Notes: generated from the sequence alone by a model not told the origin. A stretch of DNA of 64,000 nucleotides from an uncultured Acidimicrobiaceae bacterium (GCA_947259365.1 CAMYMC010000043.1:1-64000), one strand, 5' to 3'; counted from the first letter of the stretch, positions 35,049-45,407 are shown. Program-made: numbers and translations.

Positions 35049-36608
35049 ATGGTCGAGCCGCTCGAACTCCCGGACACGTACAACGCCGCAGTCCACTTCA
35101 TCGATGAGAACCCGGCACCCGACGACAGGGTCGCGTTCATCGACGACACCGGTGAGCACACATACGGCGAGCTCCGCTCCCGGGTGGACCTCGCCGGGCG
35201 GGCGTTGCTCGACCTCGGGGCGAGACAGGAGACCCGGATCGCGATGGCGATGTTCGACACCGTCGACTTCCCCGCCGTCTTCTGGGGCTCCATCAAGGCC
35301 GGCATCGTGCCCGTCTGCCTCAACACGCTCCTGACCGCGGACTCCTACGACTACATCCTGCGCGACTGCCGGGCGCGCATCCTCGTCGTCGCCGAGGCGC
35401 TACTCGACCAGTTCGCGCCGATCCTCGCCGACCAGCCCCACCTCGAGCAGGTCGTCGTCGTCGGAAGCGACGGTCACGGCTATCCGACGCTCGAATCGCT
35501 CTGTGCCGCAGCCGAGCCGAGCCTCGAGCCTGCCGCGACGAACCGGGACGAGGTCGCCTTCTGGATGTACTCGTCGGGCTCGACCGGCATTCCGAAGGGA
35601 GTCCGCCACGTCCACAGCTCGGCCATGCAGACCGTCAAGTTCTACAGCGAGGGTGTGCTGGGGATGAACTCCGACGACGTCGTCTACTCGGCGGCGAAGC
35701 TCTTCTTCGCCTACGGCCTCGGTAACGGCATGACATTCCCCCTCGGCGCCGGGGCGACGTCGGTGCTGCTCACCGGACGACCCACGCCCGAAGCGGTGAT
35801 GCACATCCTCGCCACGCACCAGCCGACGATCTTCTTCGGAGTTCCGACGCTCTACGCGGCAATCCTCGCCGACCCCGACAACAGCAGAGAGACGGGCTCG
35901 CAGCGGCTGCGGATCTGCGTCTCCGCCGGTGAGGCCCTCCCCGAATCGATCGGCCTCGAGTGGGAAAAGAGATTCGGCGTGCCGATTCTCGACGGGATCG
36001 GCTCCACCGAGCTGCTCCACATCTTCATCTCGAACCGGAGCGACGACGTCCGCTACGGGTGGTCCGGCAAGGCCGTGCCCGGGTCGGAGCTGTCGATCGT
36101 CGACGAGCACGGCGACGAGGTGCCGCCCGGCGAGATCGGCGAACTGCTCGTGCGCTGCGTCACGGCCGCCGAGGGCTACTGGAACCAGCGGGACAAGAGC
36201 CGCCACACGTTCATGGGTGAATGGACCCGCACCGGCGACAAGTACCTCAAGGACGAGGACGGCTACTACCTGTATTGCGGCCGCACCGACGACATGTTCA
36301 AGGTCGGCGGCAACTGGGTGTCTCCGTTCGAGGTCGAGTCGGCGATCGTGTCCCACGACGCCGTCCTCGAGGCAGCCGTCATCGCCCGGCCCGACGAGGC
36401 GGGCAACCTCAAGCCGAAGGCCTTCGTCGTCCCTGCATCGGGCGCCGAGGTGACCGAGGAGCTCGCCGCCTCGTTGCAGGGCTTCGTCAAAGACAGGCTC
36501 GAGCTGTGGAAGTACCCCCGCTGGATCGAGTTCGTCGACGAGCTGCCAAAGACGGCCACCGGCAAGATCCAGCGGTTCAAGCTGCGCGAACTCGACCAGT
36601 CGGGCTGA
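35049..36608 (+). CDS. bclA: benzoate-CoA ligase
   Basis: This 519-residue acyl-adenylate-forming enzyme activates benzoate to benzoyl-CoA. It has the P-loop-like YSSGSTGIPKGVRH near residue 176, GIGSTELLHIFISN near 317, YWNQRDKSRHTF, TRTGDKYLKDEDGYY near 397 and the C-terminal lysine motif PKTATGKIQRFKLRE. YSAAKLFFAYGLGNGMTFP is typical of benzoate-CoA ligases. The start is ATG 35049, behind GAGGAGG. It is the first gene of the benzoate operon; the TGA and the next ATG share a base. Confidence 0.88.
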   Translation: MVEPLELPDTYNAAVHFIDENPAPDDRVAFIDDTGEHTYGELRSRVDLAGRALLDLGARQETRIAMAMFDTVDFPAVFWGSIKAGIVPVCLNTLLTADSYDYILRDCRARILVVAEALLDQFAPILADQPHLEQVVVVGSDGHGYPTLESLCAAAEPSLEPAATNRDEVAFWMYSSGSTGIPKGVRHVHSSAMQTVKFYSEGVLGMNSDDVVYSAAKLFFAYGLGNGMTFPLGAGATSVLLTGRPTPEAVMHILATHQPTIFFGVPTLYAAILADPDNSRETGSQRLRICVSAGEALPESIGLEWEKRFGVPILDGIGSTELLHIFISNRSDDVRYGWSGKAVPGSELSIVDEHGDEVPPGEIGELLVRCVTAAEGYWNQRDKSRHTFMGEWTRTGDKYLKDEDGYYLYCGRTDDMFKVGGNWVSPFEVESAIVSHDAVLEAAVIARPDEAGNLKPKAFVVPASGAEVTEELAASLQGFVKDRLELWKYPRWIEFVDELPKTATGKIQRFKLRELDQSG

Positions 36609-37408
36609 TGGAGCGAGTCCAGGTCGACGGCGTCGGCATCGAGTACCGGCGCATCGCTCCCACCCGCTCCGGGCTCCCGACGCTCGTGTTCCTCCACGAG
36701 GGCCTGGGCTGCGCGGCGACGTGGCGTGACTACCCGGACCAGCTCGCCGCGGCAACCGGGTGCGGCGCGGTCGTCTACAGCCGCGCCGGGTACGGAGGTT
36801 CCGACCCCGTGGATCTGCCGCGGCCCCTGAGCTACATGCACGACGAGGGGCGCGAAGTGCTCCCCCGGCTTCTCGAGGCACTCGACATCTCGGACGCCGT
36901 GCTCGTCGGCCACAGCGACGGCGCCTCGATCGCGATCGTCTACGCCGGCGCAACATCGGGGGCACGGCTGCACGCCCTCGTCCTCGAAGCGGCGCACGTG
37001 TTCCTGGAACAGCACGGGCTCGCCACGATCGTCGCCGCTGTGTCGAGGTACGAAGCCGGGGATCTGCGCGAGAAGCTCGCCCGCTACCACGGAGCCAACG
37101 TCGACGTCGCCTTCTGGGGCTGGCACGACGCCTGGACCGACCCCGGATTCGAGACGTGGAACCTCGAGGAGTTCCTCCCCGCCATCGCAGTGCCGACGCT
37201 CGTCATCCAGTGCCGCGACGACCCGTACGGCACGATGGCCCAGGTCGACGCCATCGAGCGTGGTGCCGGCGGGCCGGTCGAGCGTCTCGAGCTCGACGGC
37301 TGCGGCCACTTCCCCCACCTCAGACAGCGCGCCGCTGTGTTGGAGGCCGTTGCCGAGTTCGTGGCGAGAACCTACGACCCGGAGGCGCCGTACACTCAGC
37401 GGCGATGA
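36608..37408 (+). CDS. alpha/beta hydrolase of the box benzoate cluster
   Basis: This 266-residue alpha/beta hydrolase has an oxyanion region FLHEGLGCAATWRDYP, nucleophile Ser in VGHSDGAS near residue 98, an acid residue in CRDDPYG and His in DGCGHFPH. Hydrolases of this kind commonly sit in box operons. Their substrate (a ring-cleavage lactone or a stalled CoA ester) is not settled. It starts on the last base of the ligase stop and overlaps boxC by 4 bases, so it is tightly coupled to the pathway. Confidence 0.8.
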   Translation: MERVQVDGVGIEYRRIAPTRSGLPTLVFLHEGLGCAATWRDYPDQLAAATGCGAVVYSRAGYGGSDPVDLPRPLSYMHDEGREVLPRLLEALDISDAVLVGHSDGASIAIVYAGATSGARLHALVLEAAHVFLEQHGLATIVAAVSRYEAGDLREKLARYHGANVDVAFWGWHDAWTDPGFETWNLEEFLPAIAVPTLVIQCRDDPYGTMAQVDAIERGAGGPVERLELDGCGHFPHLRQRAAVLEAVAEFVARTYDPEAPYTQRR

Positions 37409-39051
37409 TCGACTTCCGCACCCACCCAGATCGGTACCGACATTGGCGACTGAGTGTCGATGGGCGCGTCGGCCACCTCGCCCTCGACGTCGACGAGGAC
37501 GGCGGCCTCGGGCCGTACGAGCTCAAGCTGAACTCGTACGACCTCGGCGTCGACATCGAGCTCTACGACGCCGTCCAGCGGCTCCGATTCGAGCACCCCG
37601 AGGTGGGCGCTGTCCTGATCGAGTCTCTCAAGGACCGCGTCTTCTGCGCCGGCGCCAACATCAGCATGCTGGCGCAATCGACCCACGCGTTGAAGGTCAA
37701 CTTCTGCAAGTTCACCAACGAGACCCGCAACGGGATCGAGGACGCCTCGACGTTCTCCGGCCAGCGCTACGTGGCCGCGATCAACGGCACCGCGGCGGGC
37801 GGCGGCTACGAGCTCGCGCTGGCCTGTGACCACATCATCCTCATCGACGACGGCTCGGCGAGCGTGGCGCTGCCGGAGGTGCCGTTGCTCGCGGTGTTGC
37901 CGGGCACCGGGGGCCTGACCCGCCTCGTCGACAAGCGCGGCGTCCGACGTGACCTCGCCGACGTGCTCTGCACGACCGAGGAGGGGGTCAAGGGAACGAG
38001 GGCGATGGACTGGGGGCTCGTCGACGAGCTCGCACCCGGCTCGCGGTTCGACGACGTCGTGGCGGCGAGGCTCGAGCACATCGCTGCGGAGAGCGACAGG
38101 CCCGGCACCGGGCCCGGCGTCGTCCTCGAGGAGCTCGAGCGCACGATCACGGAGGACGCCGTCGTCTACCCCTGGCTCCGCGTCGAGCTCGACCGGGGAC
38201 AGCGGATCGCCCGGCTCGTCATCGAGGGTCCGGCCGACCCGCCACCGACCGACGGAGATGCGGCGGTCGAGCTGGGGACCGGGTTCTGGCCGCTGGCGAT
38301 GACGAGGGCCCTCGACGACGCGCTACTCCACCTCCGCGTCAACGAGCTCGAGCTGGGAACCCTCGTGTTCACCACCACCGGCGACCGCCAGCTCATGGCT
38401 GCCCACGATGCGTTCCTCACCGAGCACGCCCATCACTGGCTCGTTCGCGAGATCATCCTCTACATCAAGAGGACGCTCAAGCGCGTCGACGTCACCTCCC
38501 GATCGACGATCGCCCTCGTCGAGCCCGGGAGTTGTTTCACCGGCTTCCTCGCCGACCTCGCCCTGGCGACCGACCGGGCATACATGGTCGAAGGCACCTT
38601 CTCCGAATCAGATCACCCGGCACCGACGTTGACGCTCACCGAGATGAACCTTGGAGCTCTTCCGATGGGCAACGGCCTCAGCAGGCTGAGCACGAGGTTC
38701 TGGGGGAACCAGGAGGACCTCGAAGCTGCGGTCGCCCTCGCCGGCGTCCCTCTCGACGCAGCCGCCGCCGAAGAGGCCGGCCTCGTGACGTTCGCCCTCG
38801 ACGAGATCGACTGGGAAGACGAGATTCGCATCGTCCTCGAGGAGCGGGCGAGCTTCTCGCCCGACTCGCTCACCGGGATGGAGGCCAACCTGCGATTCGC
38901 CGGGCCCGAGACGATGGAGACGAAGATCTTCGGCAGGTTGAGCGCCTGGCAGAACTGGGTGTTCCACAGGTCGAATGCCTCCGGCGAGGACGGCGCCCTG
39001 CGCCGCTACGGTACCGGCATGCGGCCGGACTTCGATCGGGAAAGGGTGTGA
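37405..39051 (+). CDS. boxC: 2,3-epoxybenzoyl-CoA dihydrolase BoxC
   Basis: This 548-residue double crotonase-fold protein hydrolyses the epoxide of benzoyl-CoA to ring-opened 3,4-dehydroadipyl-CoA semialdehyde and formate. The first crotonase half has FCAGANISMLAQSTHALKVN near residue 90 and NGTAAGGGYELALACDHIIL near 130. The second half has EPGSCFTGFLADLALATDR near 375. Length and domain order match characterised BoxC proteins (~555 residues). It overlaps the hydrolase gene by 4 bases and precedes boxB by 1 base. Confidence 0.92.
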   Translation: MIDFRTHPDRYRHWRLSVDGRVGHLALDVDEDGGLGPYELKLNSYDLGVDIELYDAVQRLRFEHPEVGAVLIESLKDRVFCAGANISMLAQSTHALKVNFCKFTNETRNGIEDASTFSGQRYVAAINGTAAGGGYELALACDHIILIDDGSASVALPEVPLLAVLPGTGGLTRLVDKRGVRRDLADVLCTTEEGVKGTRAMDWGLVDELAPGSRFDDVVAARLEHIAAESDRPGTGPGVVLEELERTITEDAVVYPWLRVELDRGQRIARLVIEGPADPPPTDGDAAVELGTGFWPLAMTRALDDALLHLRVNELELGTLVFTTTGDRQLMAAHDAFLTEHAHHWLVREIILYIKRTLKRVDVTSRSTIALVEPGSCFTGFLADLALATDRAYMVEGTFSESDHPAPTLTLTEMNLGALPMGNGLSRLSTRFWGNQEDLEAAVALAGVPLDAAAAEEAGLVTFALDEIDWEDEIRIVLEERASFSPDSLTGMEANLRFAGPETMETKIFGRLSAWQNWVFHRSNASGEDGALRRYGTGMRPDFDRERV

Positions 39052-39052
39052 C

Positions 39053-40495
39053 ATGGCCGACGCCGTCGACTACGACCAGCTCATCCCCAACAACGTCGGG
39101 CTCGCCGACGATCCCAAGCTGCGGAGAGCACTCGAGGCCTGGCACCCCGGCTACATCGACTGGTGGATGGACATGGGCCCGGACGGGTTCCAGGAGGCGG
39201 AGGTCTGGCTCCGCACCGCGGTGAGCGTCGAGAAGTCCGGCTGGGCGAAGTTCGCGTTCGTCCGCATGCCCGAGTACCGCTGGGGGATCCTGCTCGCCCC
39301 CCGTCACGAGGAGAGAACGATCCCGTGCGGGGAGCACCTCGGCGAGCCGGCGTGGCAGGAGGTCCCCGGCGAGTACCGGGCGCTGCTGCGCCGCCTCATC
39401 GTCATCCAGGGCGACACCGAGCCGGCATCGGTCGAGCAGCAGCGCTTCTTGGGGAGGACGGCCCCGTCGCTGTACGACATGCGGAACCTCTTCCAGGTCA
39501 ACGTCGAGGAGGGTCGCCACCTCTGGGCGATGGTGTATCTGCTGCAGAAGTACTTCGGCCGGGACGGCCGGGAGGAGGCGAAAGGGTTGCTCGAGCGGCG
39601 CTCTGGTAGCGACGACCGGCCCCGCATGCTCGGCGCCTTCAACGAGGAGACACCCGACTGGCTCTCATTCTTCCTCTTCACGTTCTTCACCGATCGCGAC
39701 GGCAAGATGCAGCTCGAGGCCCTCGCCCAGTCCGGCTTCGACCCTCTGTCGCGCACGTGCCGGTTCATGCTCGCCGAGGAAGCGCATCACATGTTTGTCG
39801 GCGACACCGGCGTCGGCCGAATCGTCCGGAGGACGGCCGAGGCGATGAAGGAGGCGGGAATCGAGGATCCGTACGACGCCGATGCAGTGCGCGCTCTCGG
39901 CGTGATCGACTTCCCCACGATCCAGCGCAAGATGAACCTCCATTTCTCCCTCACTCTCGACCTATTCGGCTCGGAGCAGTCGACGAACGCGGCGACCGCG
40001 TTCAACGCCGGTGTGAAGGGGCGCTTCCGCGAAGCCGACATCGACGACGATCATCAGCTCCACGACAACACCTACCCCCTCCTCGAACAGGTCGGCGACG
40101 GCTTCGAGAAGGTAGAGATCCCGGCGCTGAAGGCCCTCAACGCCCGGCTGCGCGACGACTTCGTCGACGACTGCGCCGGCGGCTTGCGCCGCTGGAACCG
40201 CGACATCGCCGCGGCGGGGATCGCATTCGAGTTGAAGCTCCCCCACATCGCCTTCAACCGCCAGATCGGCGAGTTCGCCGACGCCGGCGTGACCCCGAAA
40301 GGAGCCATCGTCGATGGGGCGACGTGGGAGTCGTCGAGCGCCGACTGGCTGCCGACGCCCGACGATCGTGCGTTCATCGAGGACCTCATGCAGCCGTTGC
40401 ACGAGCCGGGCAAGTTCGCCTCGTGGATCGCGCCCCCGCGCAAGGGCATCGCCCAGAAACCGATCGACTACGAGTACGTCCGACTGCCGTACTGA
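39053..40495 (+). CDS. boxB: benzoyl-CoA 2,3-epoxidase BoxB
   Basis: This 480-residue diiron oxygenase epoxidises benzoyl-CoA with O2. The Glu-x-x-His iron motif lies at E153-x-x-H156 (QVNVEEGRHLW), close to the E150/H153 I recall for Azoarcus BoxB. A second motif is LAEEAHHMFVGDTGVGRIV. Also typical are DWWMDMGPDGFQ near the start and AFNEETPDWLSFFLFTFFTD in the middle. BoxB needs electrons from the flavin reductase BoxA, which is not encoded in this operon. The gene ends the operon and converges on NAD-GDH. Confidence 0.92.
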   Translation: MADAVDYDQLIPNNVGLADDPKLRRALEAWHPGYIDWWMDMGPDGFQEAEVWLRTAVSVEKSGWAKFAFVRMPEYRWGILLAPRHEERTIPCGEHLGEPAWQEVPGEYRALLRRLIVIQGDTEPASVEQQRFLGRTAPSLYDMRNLFQVNVEEGRHLWAMVYLLQKYFGRDGREEAKGLLERRSGSDDRPRMLGAFNEETPDWLSFFLFTFFTDRDGKMQLEALAQSGFDPLSRTCRFMLAEEAHHMFVGDTGVGRIVRRTAEAMKEAGIEDPYDADAVRALGVIDFPTIQRKMNLHFSLTLDLFGSEQSTNAATAFNAGVKGRFREADIDDDHQLHDNTYPLLEQVGDGFEKVEIPALKALNARLRDDFVDDCAGGLRRWNRDIAAAGIAFELKLPHIAFNRQIGEFADAGVTPKGAIVDGATWESSSADWLPTPDDRAFIEDLMQPLHEPGKFASWIAPPRKGIAQKPIDYEYVRLPY

Positions 40496-40514
40496 GGTCC
40501 CGGGGCTGCCTCAG
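40492..40514. terminator. possible bidirectional terminator between boxB and NAD-GDH
   Basis: CTGAGG and CCTCAG form a 6-bp stem with an 11-base loop that covers both stop codons of the convergent genes. It is modest in strength. Confidence 0.35.
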
Positions 40515-43500
40515 CGGGCCAGGCTCCTGATGCGCCGGATCGCCACGATGACGGACGCCACGTCGTCGACGCCCTCGCTGGCGAGACTCTGCATGAAGCG
40601 CGACAACCGACCCAGCGCCGCGGTGCGAAAGACGAGGTACGCGTCGAGCGCCGCCTCTGAGGTGGCGTCTCCCGCCCCCGCGAGGATGAGCTCGGCGAGT
40701 TCGCGACGGAGGAGCACGAGGTCGTCGCGAACCGCCTGGATGGCCTGACGTTGCCAACGTGACGTCGCCGGGATGTCCTGGACGCGGCTTTCGAGCCAAT
40801 CGAGCTCGAAGGCCGGTCCCACCAGGAAGAAGATGCGAGCCACATCGCGCACCGACCGCCCGGTGAGCCGGGCCACCTCGATGATGTCCGAAGCGTGGAC
40901 GAGATCGCCGACGTAGGCGTGGGCTTGCGCCACCCGCTCCGGCACACCGCGCTCGGCCAGTTGCGCCGCCGCTCTCTCCCTGTCCTCCTTCCACGCCGGA
41001 GGGCCGATGTCGCCGATGGCGTCCGCCAGCTCGGAGAAGTGGGGCCGGGCGCCCTCGATCACGGCCGCCATGGGCTCGGTGCTCGGATGGGTGAGGTGCC
41101 ATCGTGCCACCGCCTCGACGAGGGCATCGATCCCGTTGAGGAGCTTCCGCTCGACTTCGGGTGCGATGTGACCGACCAGTTGCTCGACCGCCCCCCAACG
41201 CACCTCGGCGTCGGTGACCGCTCGCGCCACGTGGTAGGCCCGCACCACCTGCTCCGGGCCGGCCCCCGTCTCCGACATGAGCCGCGAGACGAACGTGATG
41301 CCCTCCGAGTTGACGACCTCGTTCGCAACGAGTGTCGCGATCAGCTCCCGCCGCAGTGGATGAAGCTCGAGCACGCCGCCGAAGCGCTCTACCACGGCCG
41401 AGGGGAAGTAGTCACGCAGCTCACCGTCGAACGCCTCACCGTCGGGGAGATCGGAGGCGACGAGCCAGTCGCGGAGGCTGCGTTTGGCGTAGGCGAGGAG
41501 CACGGCCAGCTCCGGCGCGGTGAGACCGCGCCGATTGCGGGCCCGCTCGGCCATCTCATCGGGCCCGGGAAGCCGCTCGAGGGCTCGGTCGAGCACGCCC
41601 TCGGCTTCGAGGACGGCCATGAGGTCCTCGTACGCCTCGAGTCGCGTCGAGGAGACCTCCACTTCCTGGGAGAGGATCTGGGCCTGGAGGAAGTTGTCGT
41701 ACAGGATCCGGTCGACGATGTCGCCGGCCACCTGCGGGATGAGCTCGTCCCGCTCCGAACGGGTGAGTTCCGCACGTTCGGCGGCGACACCGAGGAGGAC
41801 CTTCAGGTTGACTTCCCGGTCCGAGCAGTTGACGCCGGCCGAGTTGTCGATGAAGTCGGTGAAGATCCGACCCCCCTCCGTGGCGAACTCGATCCGGCCG
41901 AGCTGGGTCAGGCCCAGGTTGCCGCCCTCGACGACGGCGCGACATCGGAGCTCGACGGCATCGATCCGCACCTGGTCGTTGCCACGGTCACCGACGTCGC
42001 CATCGGACTCGGAGCTCGCCTTCACGTAGCTCCCAATGCCTCCGTTCCACAGGAGGTCGACCGGCGCCCGCAGGATCGCCTGAATGAGCTCGTTCGGGGT
42101 GAGGGCGGAGGCGTCGATCCCGAGCGCCCGTTGCGCCTCGGGCGCCAGCGGGACGCGCTTGGCCGAGCGGGGCCAGACACCGCCTCCTCCCGATATCAGG
42201 GACCGGTCGTAGTCGCCCCACGTGGAACCGGGCAGCGCGAACAGCCGCCGCCGCTCCTCGCGAGAGGCGGTCGGATCGGGGTCGGGGTCGATATACACGT
42301 GCCGGTGGTCGAAGGCGGCGACGAGCTTGAGCTCGTACGGAGCCAGCATCGCGTTGCCGAACACGTCTCCCGACATGTCGCCGATCCCCACCATCGTGAC
42401 GGGCTCGTGCTCCACGTCGACACCGAGCTCGCGCAGGTGCCACTTCGCCGACTCCCAGGCACCGCGAGCCGTGATCCCAAGCGCTTTGTGGTCGTAGCCC
42501 GCTGACCCTCCCGAAGCGAACGCGTCGCCGAGCCAGTACCCGTAGCTCGCCGCGATCTCGTTGGCCGTGTCGGAGAACTTCGCCGTGCCCCGGTCCGCGG
42601 CCACGACGAGGTAGGGGTCGTCGCCGTCGTGGATCCGGACACGCTCGGGGTTCACGATCTCGCTCCCGACGAGGTTGTCGGTGAGATCGAGCAGCCCGCG
42701 CACGAACGTCGTGTATGCGGCCCGGACCGCGTCTGCGGAGGCCGCCTCCGACCCGGTGCGGCGGAGCACGAAAGCCCCTTTCGACCCGGTGGGAACGATG
42801 ACGGCGTTCTTCGTCATCTGGGCTTTCATCAGGCCGAGCACCTCGGTGCGGTAGTCCTCGCGCCGGACCGACCAGCGGACGCCGCCGCGGGCCACCCTGC
42901 CGCCGCGGAGGTGGATGCCCTCGACATCGGCGGCGTACACGTAGATCTCCCGGTACGGCGCCGGAGCGGGCATGCCGGGGACCGACGCCGAGTCGAACTT
43001 GAAGGCGAGAGACGTGCGCTCGGGCCGGTACGCGTTCGTGCGCACCGTGGCGAGGATGAGGCCGAGGAAGCCGCGCAGGATCCGGTCCTCGTCGAGCGAC
43101 TCGATCCGATCGAGGCGATCGATGATCTCGTCGACGAGCTCGGCCTCGGCCTGCCAGTCGGCCGCGTCCGGATCGAATCTCGTCTCGAAGAGACGAACGA
43201 GCGCGGCCGTCGTCTTCGGGTGTGTGGCGAACGCGTCGTTGATGTACGACTCGGTGAACCCGGAGCCGACCCGCTGCCAGTAGGTGCGGTAGGCGCGCAA
43301 GATGCCGACCTGGTCGTGGTCGAGGCCGGCGTCGACGATGAGACGGCTCAGAGAATCGGTCTCGGCCTCGTCACGGAGGACCGCCACGACGGCGGCTGCG
43401 ACCCTATCCCCGCACACGGCGAGGTCGAGTGGACCGCCGTCAGCCCCGAGGATGCCGATGTCGTGGATCACCGTCGGGCCGTCGCCCTCGAGGAGGCGGG

Positions 43501-45301
43501 TCGGCACCTCCTCGACGACCCGCAGGCCGAAATGCTCCAGTGTCGGCATGATCCGGGACAGCTCGAGCCTTCCGTCCGCCTTGTAGACGGACAGCCTCGT
43601 CAGCGACTCACCGTCGCGCCGCTCGTTCTGGAGCCCCACGACCGGGCGCCCGTCGCCCGATGAGAGCTCATCGAGCATTGCGATGTCCCCGAGGGCGATT
43701 GAGGGATCCGTCGACGAGCGGTAGTAGTCCGGGAACTGGCTCGTCCATCGTTTCGCCAGCTCCGCGCCGCGGTGGGGGCCAAACCGAGCCGAGAGCTGCT
43801 CCTCCATGATCTCGGACCACGTCCTGGTGAGGGCGATGACCTCTTCCTCGAGCTCCTCGAACGAGACGTCCGGCAGGCGCTCGTCGGTGATCCAGATGGT
43901 GAAGTGGATGCGGGCCGTGTCGGTCTCGCCGAGCGACAGCCGGTAGTCGATGGTGGCGCCCCCGAACCGCTCCCGGAACATGTCCTGAAGCTTCACCCGG
44001 AGCTCGGAGTTGAACCGGTCGCGCGGCACGACGACGAGCAGGGCGACGTTGCGCCGCAGCATGTCGCGCCGCATGAAGAGCCGCACCTGCTGGCGCTCCT
44101 GAAGCTCGACGAGGCCGACGATGCTGTTCCTGATGTCCTCGGTGGGGCTGGCGAAGAGCTCGTCCTTGAGGAAGCTGTTGAAGAGCTGGACGACCTGCTT
44201 GTAGTGGTGCGACCCGGCGATGGTGTCCTCTGCCTCGAGGATCTGGAGCAGCTTGCGGCGAAGGACCGGGATCGTGTCGGCCGGGGCCATGTACGCCTTC
44301 GAGGTGAAGAGGCCCAGCAGCCGCGCCTCCCCGACGACCTCACCGTCGCGACCGATGTGGCGAACCCCGATGTAGTCCATCTTCGCCCGGCGGTGCACCC
44401 GGGATACGTTGTTCGTCTTCGTCACCACGAGGAGCCGACCCGTCGCGTAGCGAGCGCGCAGATCCGGTGGCAGGTCCGCGATCGGGTACGGTTCTGCGAA
44501 CCGCGAGTCGGCGTCGCTCGAGAGGATGCCGAGGCCGGTTCCGGGTACGACGGAGATCATCTCGCCCTCAGCCGTGTCCTCGATCCGGTATTCCCGGTAG
44601 CCCAGGAACACGAAGTTCAGGTCGAGCAGCCACTCCAAGAACGCAGCGTCCTCCTCGATCTCGTCCGCCTCGTAGCGGGGGCCGCCGTCCCGTGCGATGT
44701 CGATCATGCGGTGCACGGCGCGCTGCATCGGCTCGAAATCCGCCACGGCCCTGTTCACATCGGACAGAACACGGCGGACCCGGGTCTCGACGGCCTCGAT
44801 CTCCTCGTCTCTCAGCGGACGGTCGATCTCGTAGTGCTGGACCGACTCGCGGATTGCGGCGGCGCGGGCGCGCAGGATCTCGACGAGTTCACCGCTCTCG
44901 TCGCGACGGATGCCGATGACCGGATGGAACAGGTTCTCGACGGAGAAGCCCTGCGCCTGCAATTCGTTGGTGACGGAGTCGACGAGGAACGACATATCCG
45001 TCGCAGCGACCTCGATGACGGCACCGGGCCGGCTGTATCCGTGCCCGGCAGGGTCCGGGTTGAACGCCCGCACCGTGATCTCGTCGTTCTCGCGGAGCCG
45101 AACGAACTCGAAGACGCTGCGGACCTGGGCACAGATCGCTTCGGGGGGCTGGGCCCGCAGGTAGTCATGCGGTACGCGCTGGAGGTAGGCCCGGCCGAAA
45201 TCGACGAGGAGCGGTGCGGACCCGTCCGAGGGTTCGGCGAGGTGGCGGAGGAGGTCCTCGATGGAGGTTTCGGTGTCCTGTGGCGTCACCGTCGTTCCCA
45301 C
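40511..45301 (-). CDS. gdhB: NAD-specific glutamate dehydrogenase, large (180 kDa) type
   Basis: This 1596-residue enzyme deaminates glutamate to 2-oxoglutarate with NAD. The ~650-residue N-terminal part carries ACT-like regulatory segments. The central catalytic part has the substrate/lysine block GLMKAQMTKNAVIVPTGSKG near residue 825, VVAADRGTAKFSDTANEIA near 900 and VGIGDMSGDVFGNAML near 965, and a long C-terminal helical domain follows. Length and motifs match the GDH180/L_180 class of actinobacteria and pseudomonads. The start is taken as GTG 45301. It is a lone transcription unit. Confidence 0.92.
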   Translation of the reverse strand: MGTTVTPQDTETSIEDLLRHLAEPSDGSAPLLVDFGRAYLQRVPHDYLRAQPPEAICAQVRSVFEFVRLRENDEITVRAFNPDPAGHGYSRPGAVIEVAATDMSFLVDSVTNELQAQGFSVENLFHPVIGIRRDESGELVEILRARAAAIRESVQHYEIDRPLRDEEIEAVETRVRRVLSDVNRAVADFEPMQRAVHRMIDIARDGGPRYEADEIEEDAAFLEWLLDLNFVFLGYREYRIEDTAEGEMISVVPGTGLGILSSDADSRFAEPYPIADLPPDLRARYATGRLLVVTKTNNVSRVHRRAKMDYIGVRHIGRDGEVVGEARLLGLFTSKAYMAPADTIPVLRRKLLQILEAEDTIAGSHHYKQVVQLFNSFLKDELFASPTEDIRNSIVGLVELQERQQVRLFMRRDMLRRNVALLVVVPRDRFNSELRVKLQDMFRERFGGATIDYRLSLGETDTARIHFTIWITDERLPDVSFEELEEEVIALTRTWSEIMEEQLSARFGPHRGAELAKRWTSQFPDYYRSSTDPSIALGDIAMLDELSSGDGRPVVGLQNERRDGESLTRLSVYKADGRLELSRIMPTLEHFGLRVVEEVPTRLLEGDGPTVIHDIGILGADGGPLDLAVCGDRVAAAVVAVLRDEAETDSLSRLIVDAGLDHDQVGILRAYRTYWQRVGSGFTESYINDAFATHPKTTAALVRLFETRFDPDAADWQAEAELVDEIIDRLDRIESLDEDRILRGFLGLILATVRTNAYRPERTSLAFKFDSASVPGMPAPAPYREIYVYAADVEGIHLRGGRVARGGVRWSVRREDYRTEVLGLMKAQMTKNAVIVPTGSKGAFVLRRTGSEAASADAVRAAYTTFVRGLLDLTDNLVGSEIVNPERVRIHDGDDPYLVVAADRGTAKFSDTANEIAASYGYWLGDAFASGGSAGYDHKALGITARGAWESAKWHLRELGVDVEHEPVTMVGIGDMSGDVFGNAMLAPYELKLVAAFDHRHVYIDPDPDPTASREERRRLFALPGSTWGDYDRSLISGGGGVWPRSAKRVPLAPEAQRALGIDASALTPNELIQAILRAPVDLLWNGGIGSYVKASSESDGDVGDRGNDQVRIDAVELRCRAVVEGGNLGLTQLGRIEFATEGGRIFTDFIDNSAGVNCSDREVNLKVLLGVAAERAELTRSERDELIPQVAGDIVDRILYDNFLQAQILSQEVEVSSTRLEAYEDLMAVLEAEGVLDRALERLPGPDEMAERARNRRGLTAPELAVLLAYAKRSLRDWLVASDLPDGEAFDGELRDYFPSAVVERFGGVLELHPLRRELIATLVANEVVNSEGITFVSRLMSETGAGPEQVVRAYHVARAVTDAEVRWGAVEQLVGHIAPEVERKLLNGIDALVEAVARWHLTHPSTEPMAAVIEGARPHFSELADAIGDIGPPAWKEDRERAAAQLAERGVPERVAQAHAYVGDLVHASDIIEVARLTGRSVRDVARIFFLVGPAFELDWLESRVQDIPATSRWQRQAIQAVRDDLVLLRRELAELILAGAGDATSEAALDAYLVFRTAALGRLSRFMQSLASEGVDDVASVIVAIRRIRSLAR

Positions 45302-45365
45302 CCGCAGAACGTTACAGGCTCTCGGATGTCTCGGCGGGTGTTTGCCGCGCTTGGTCGGGAACAGC

Positions 45366-45386
45366 GCGGCCCGGCCGTCGGGCCGC
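45366..45386 (-). terminator. hairpin between the methyltransferase gene and NAD-GDH
   Basis: GCGGCCCG and CGGGCCGC form a perfect 8-bp stem with a 5-base loop. It lies 22 bases after the stop of the minus-strand methyltransferase gene and before the NAD-GDH start, so it likely separates the two transcripts. Confidence 0.5.
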
Positions 45387-45407
45387 CTGTGGGGGGCGGC
45401 GACGCCC

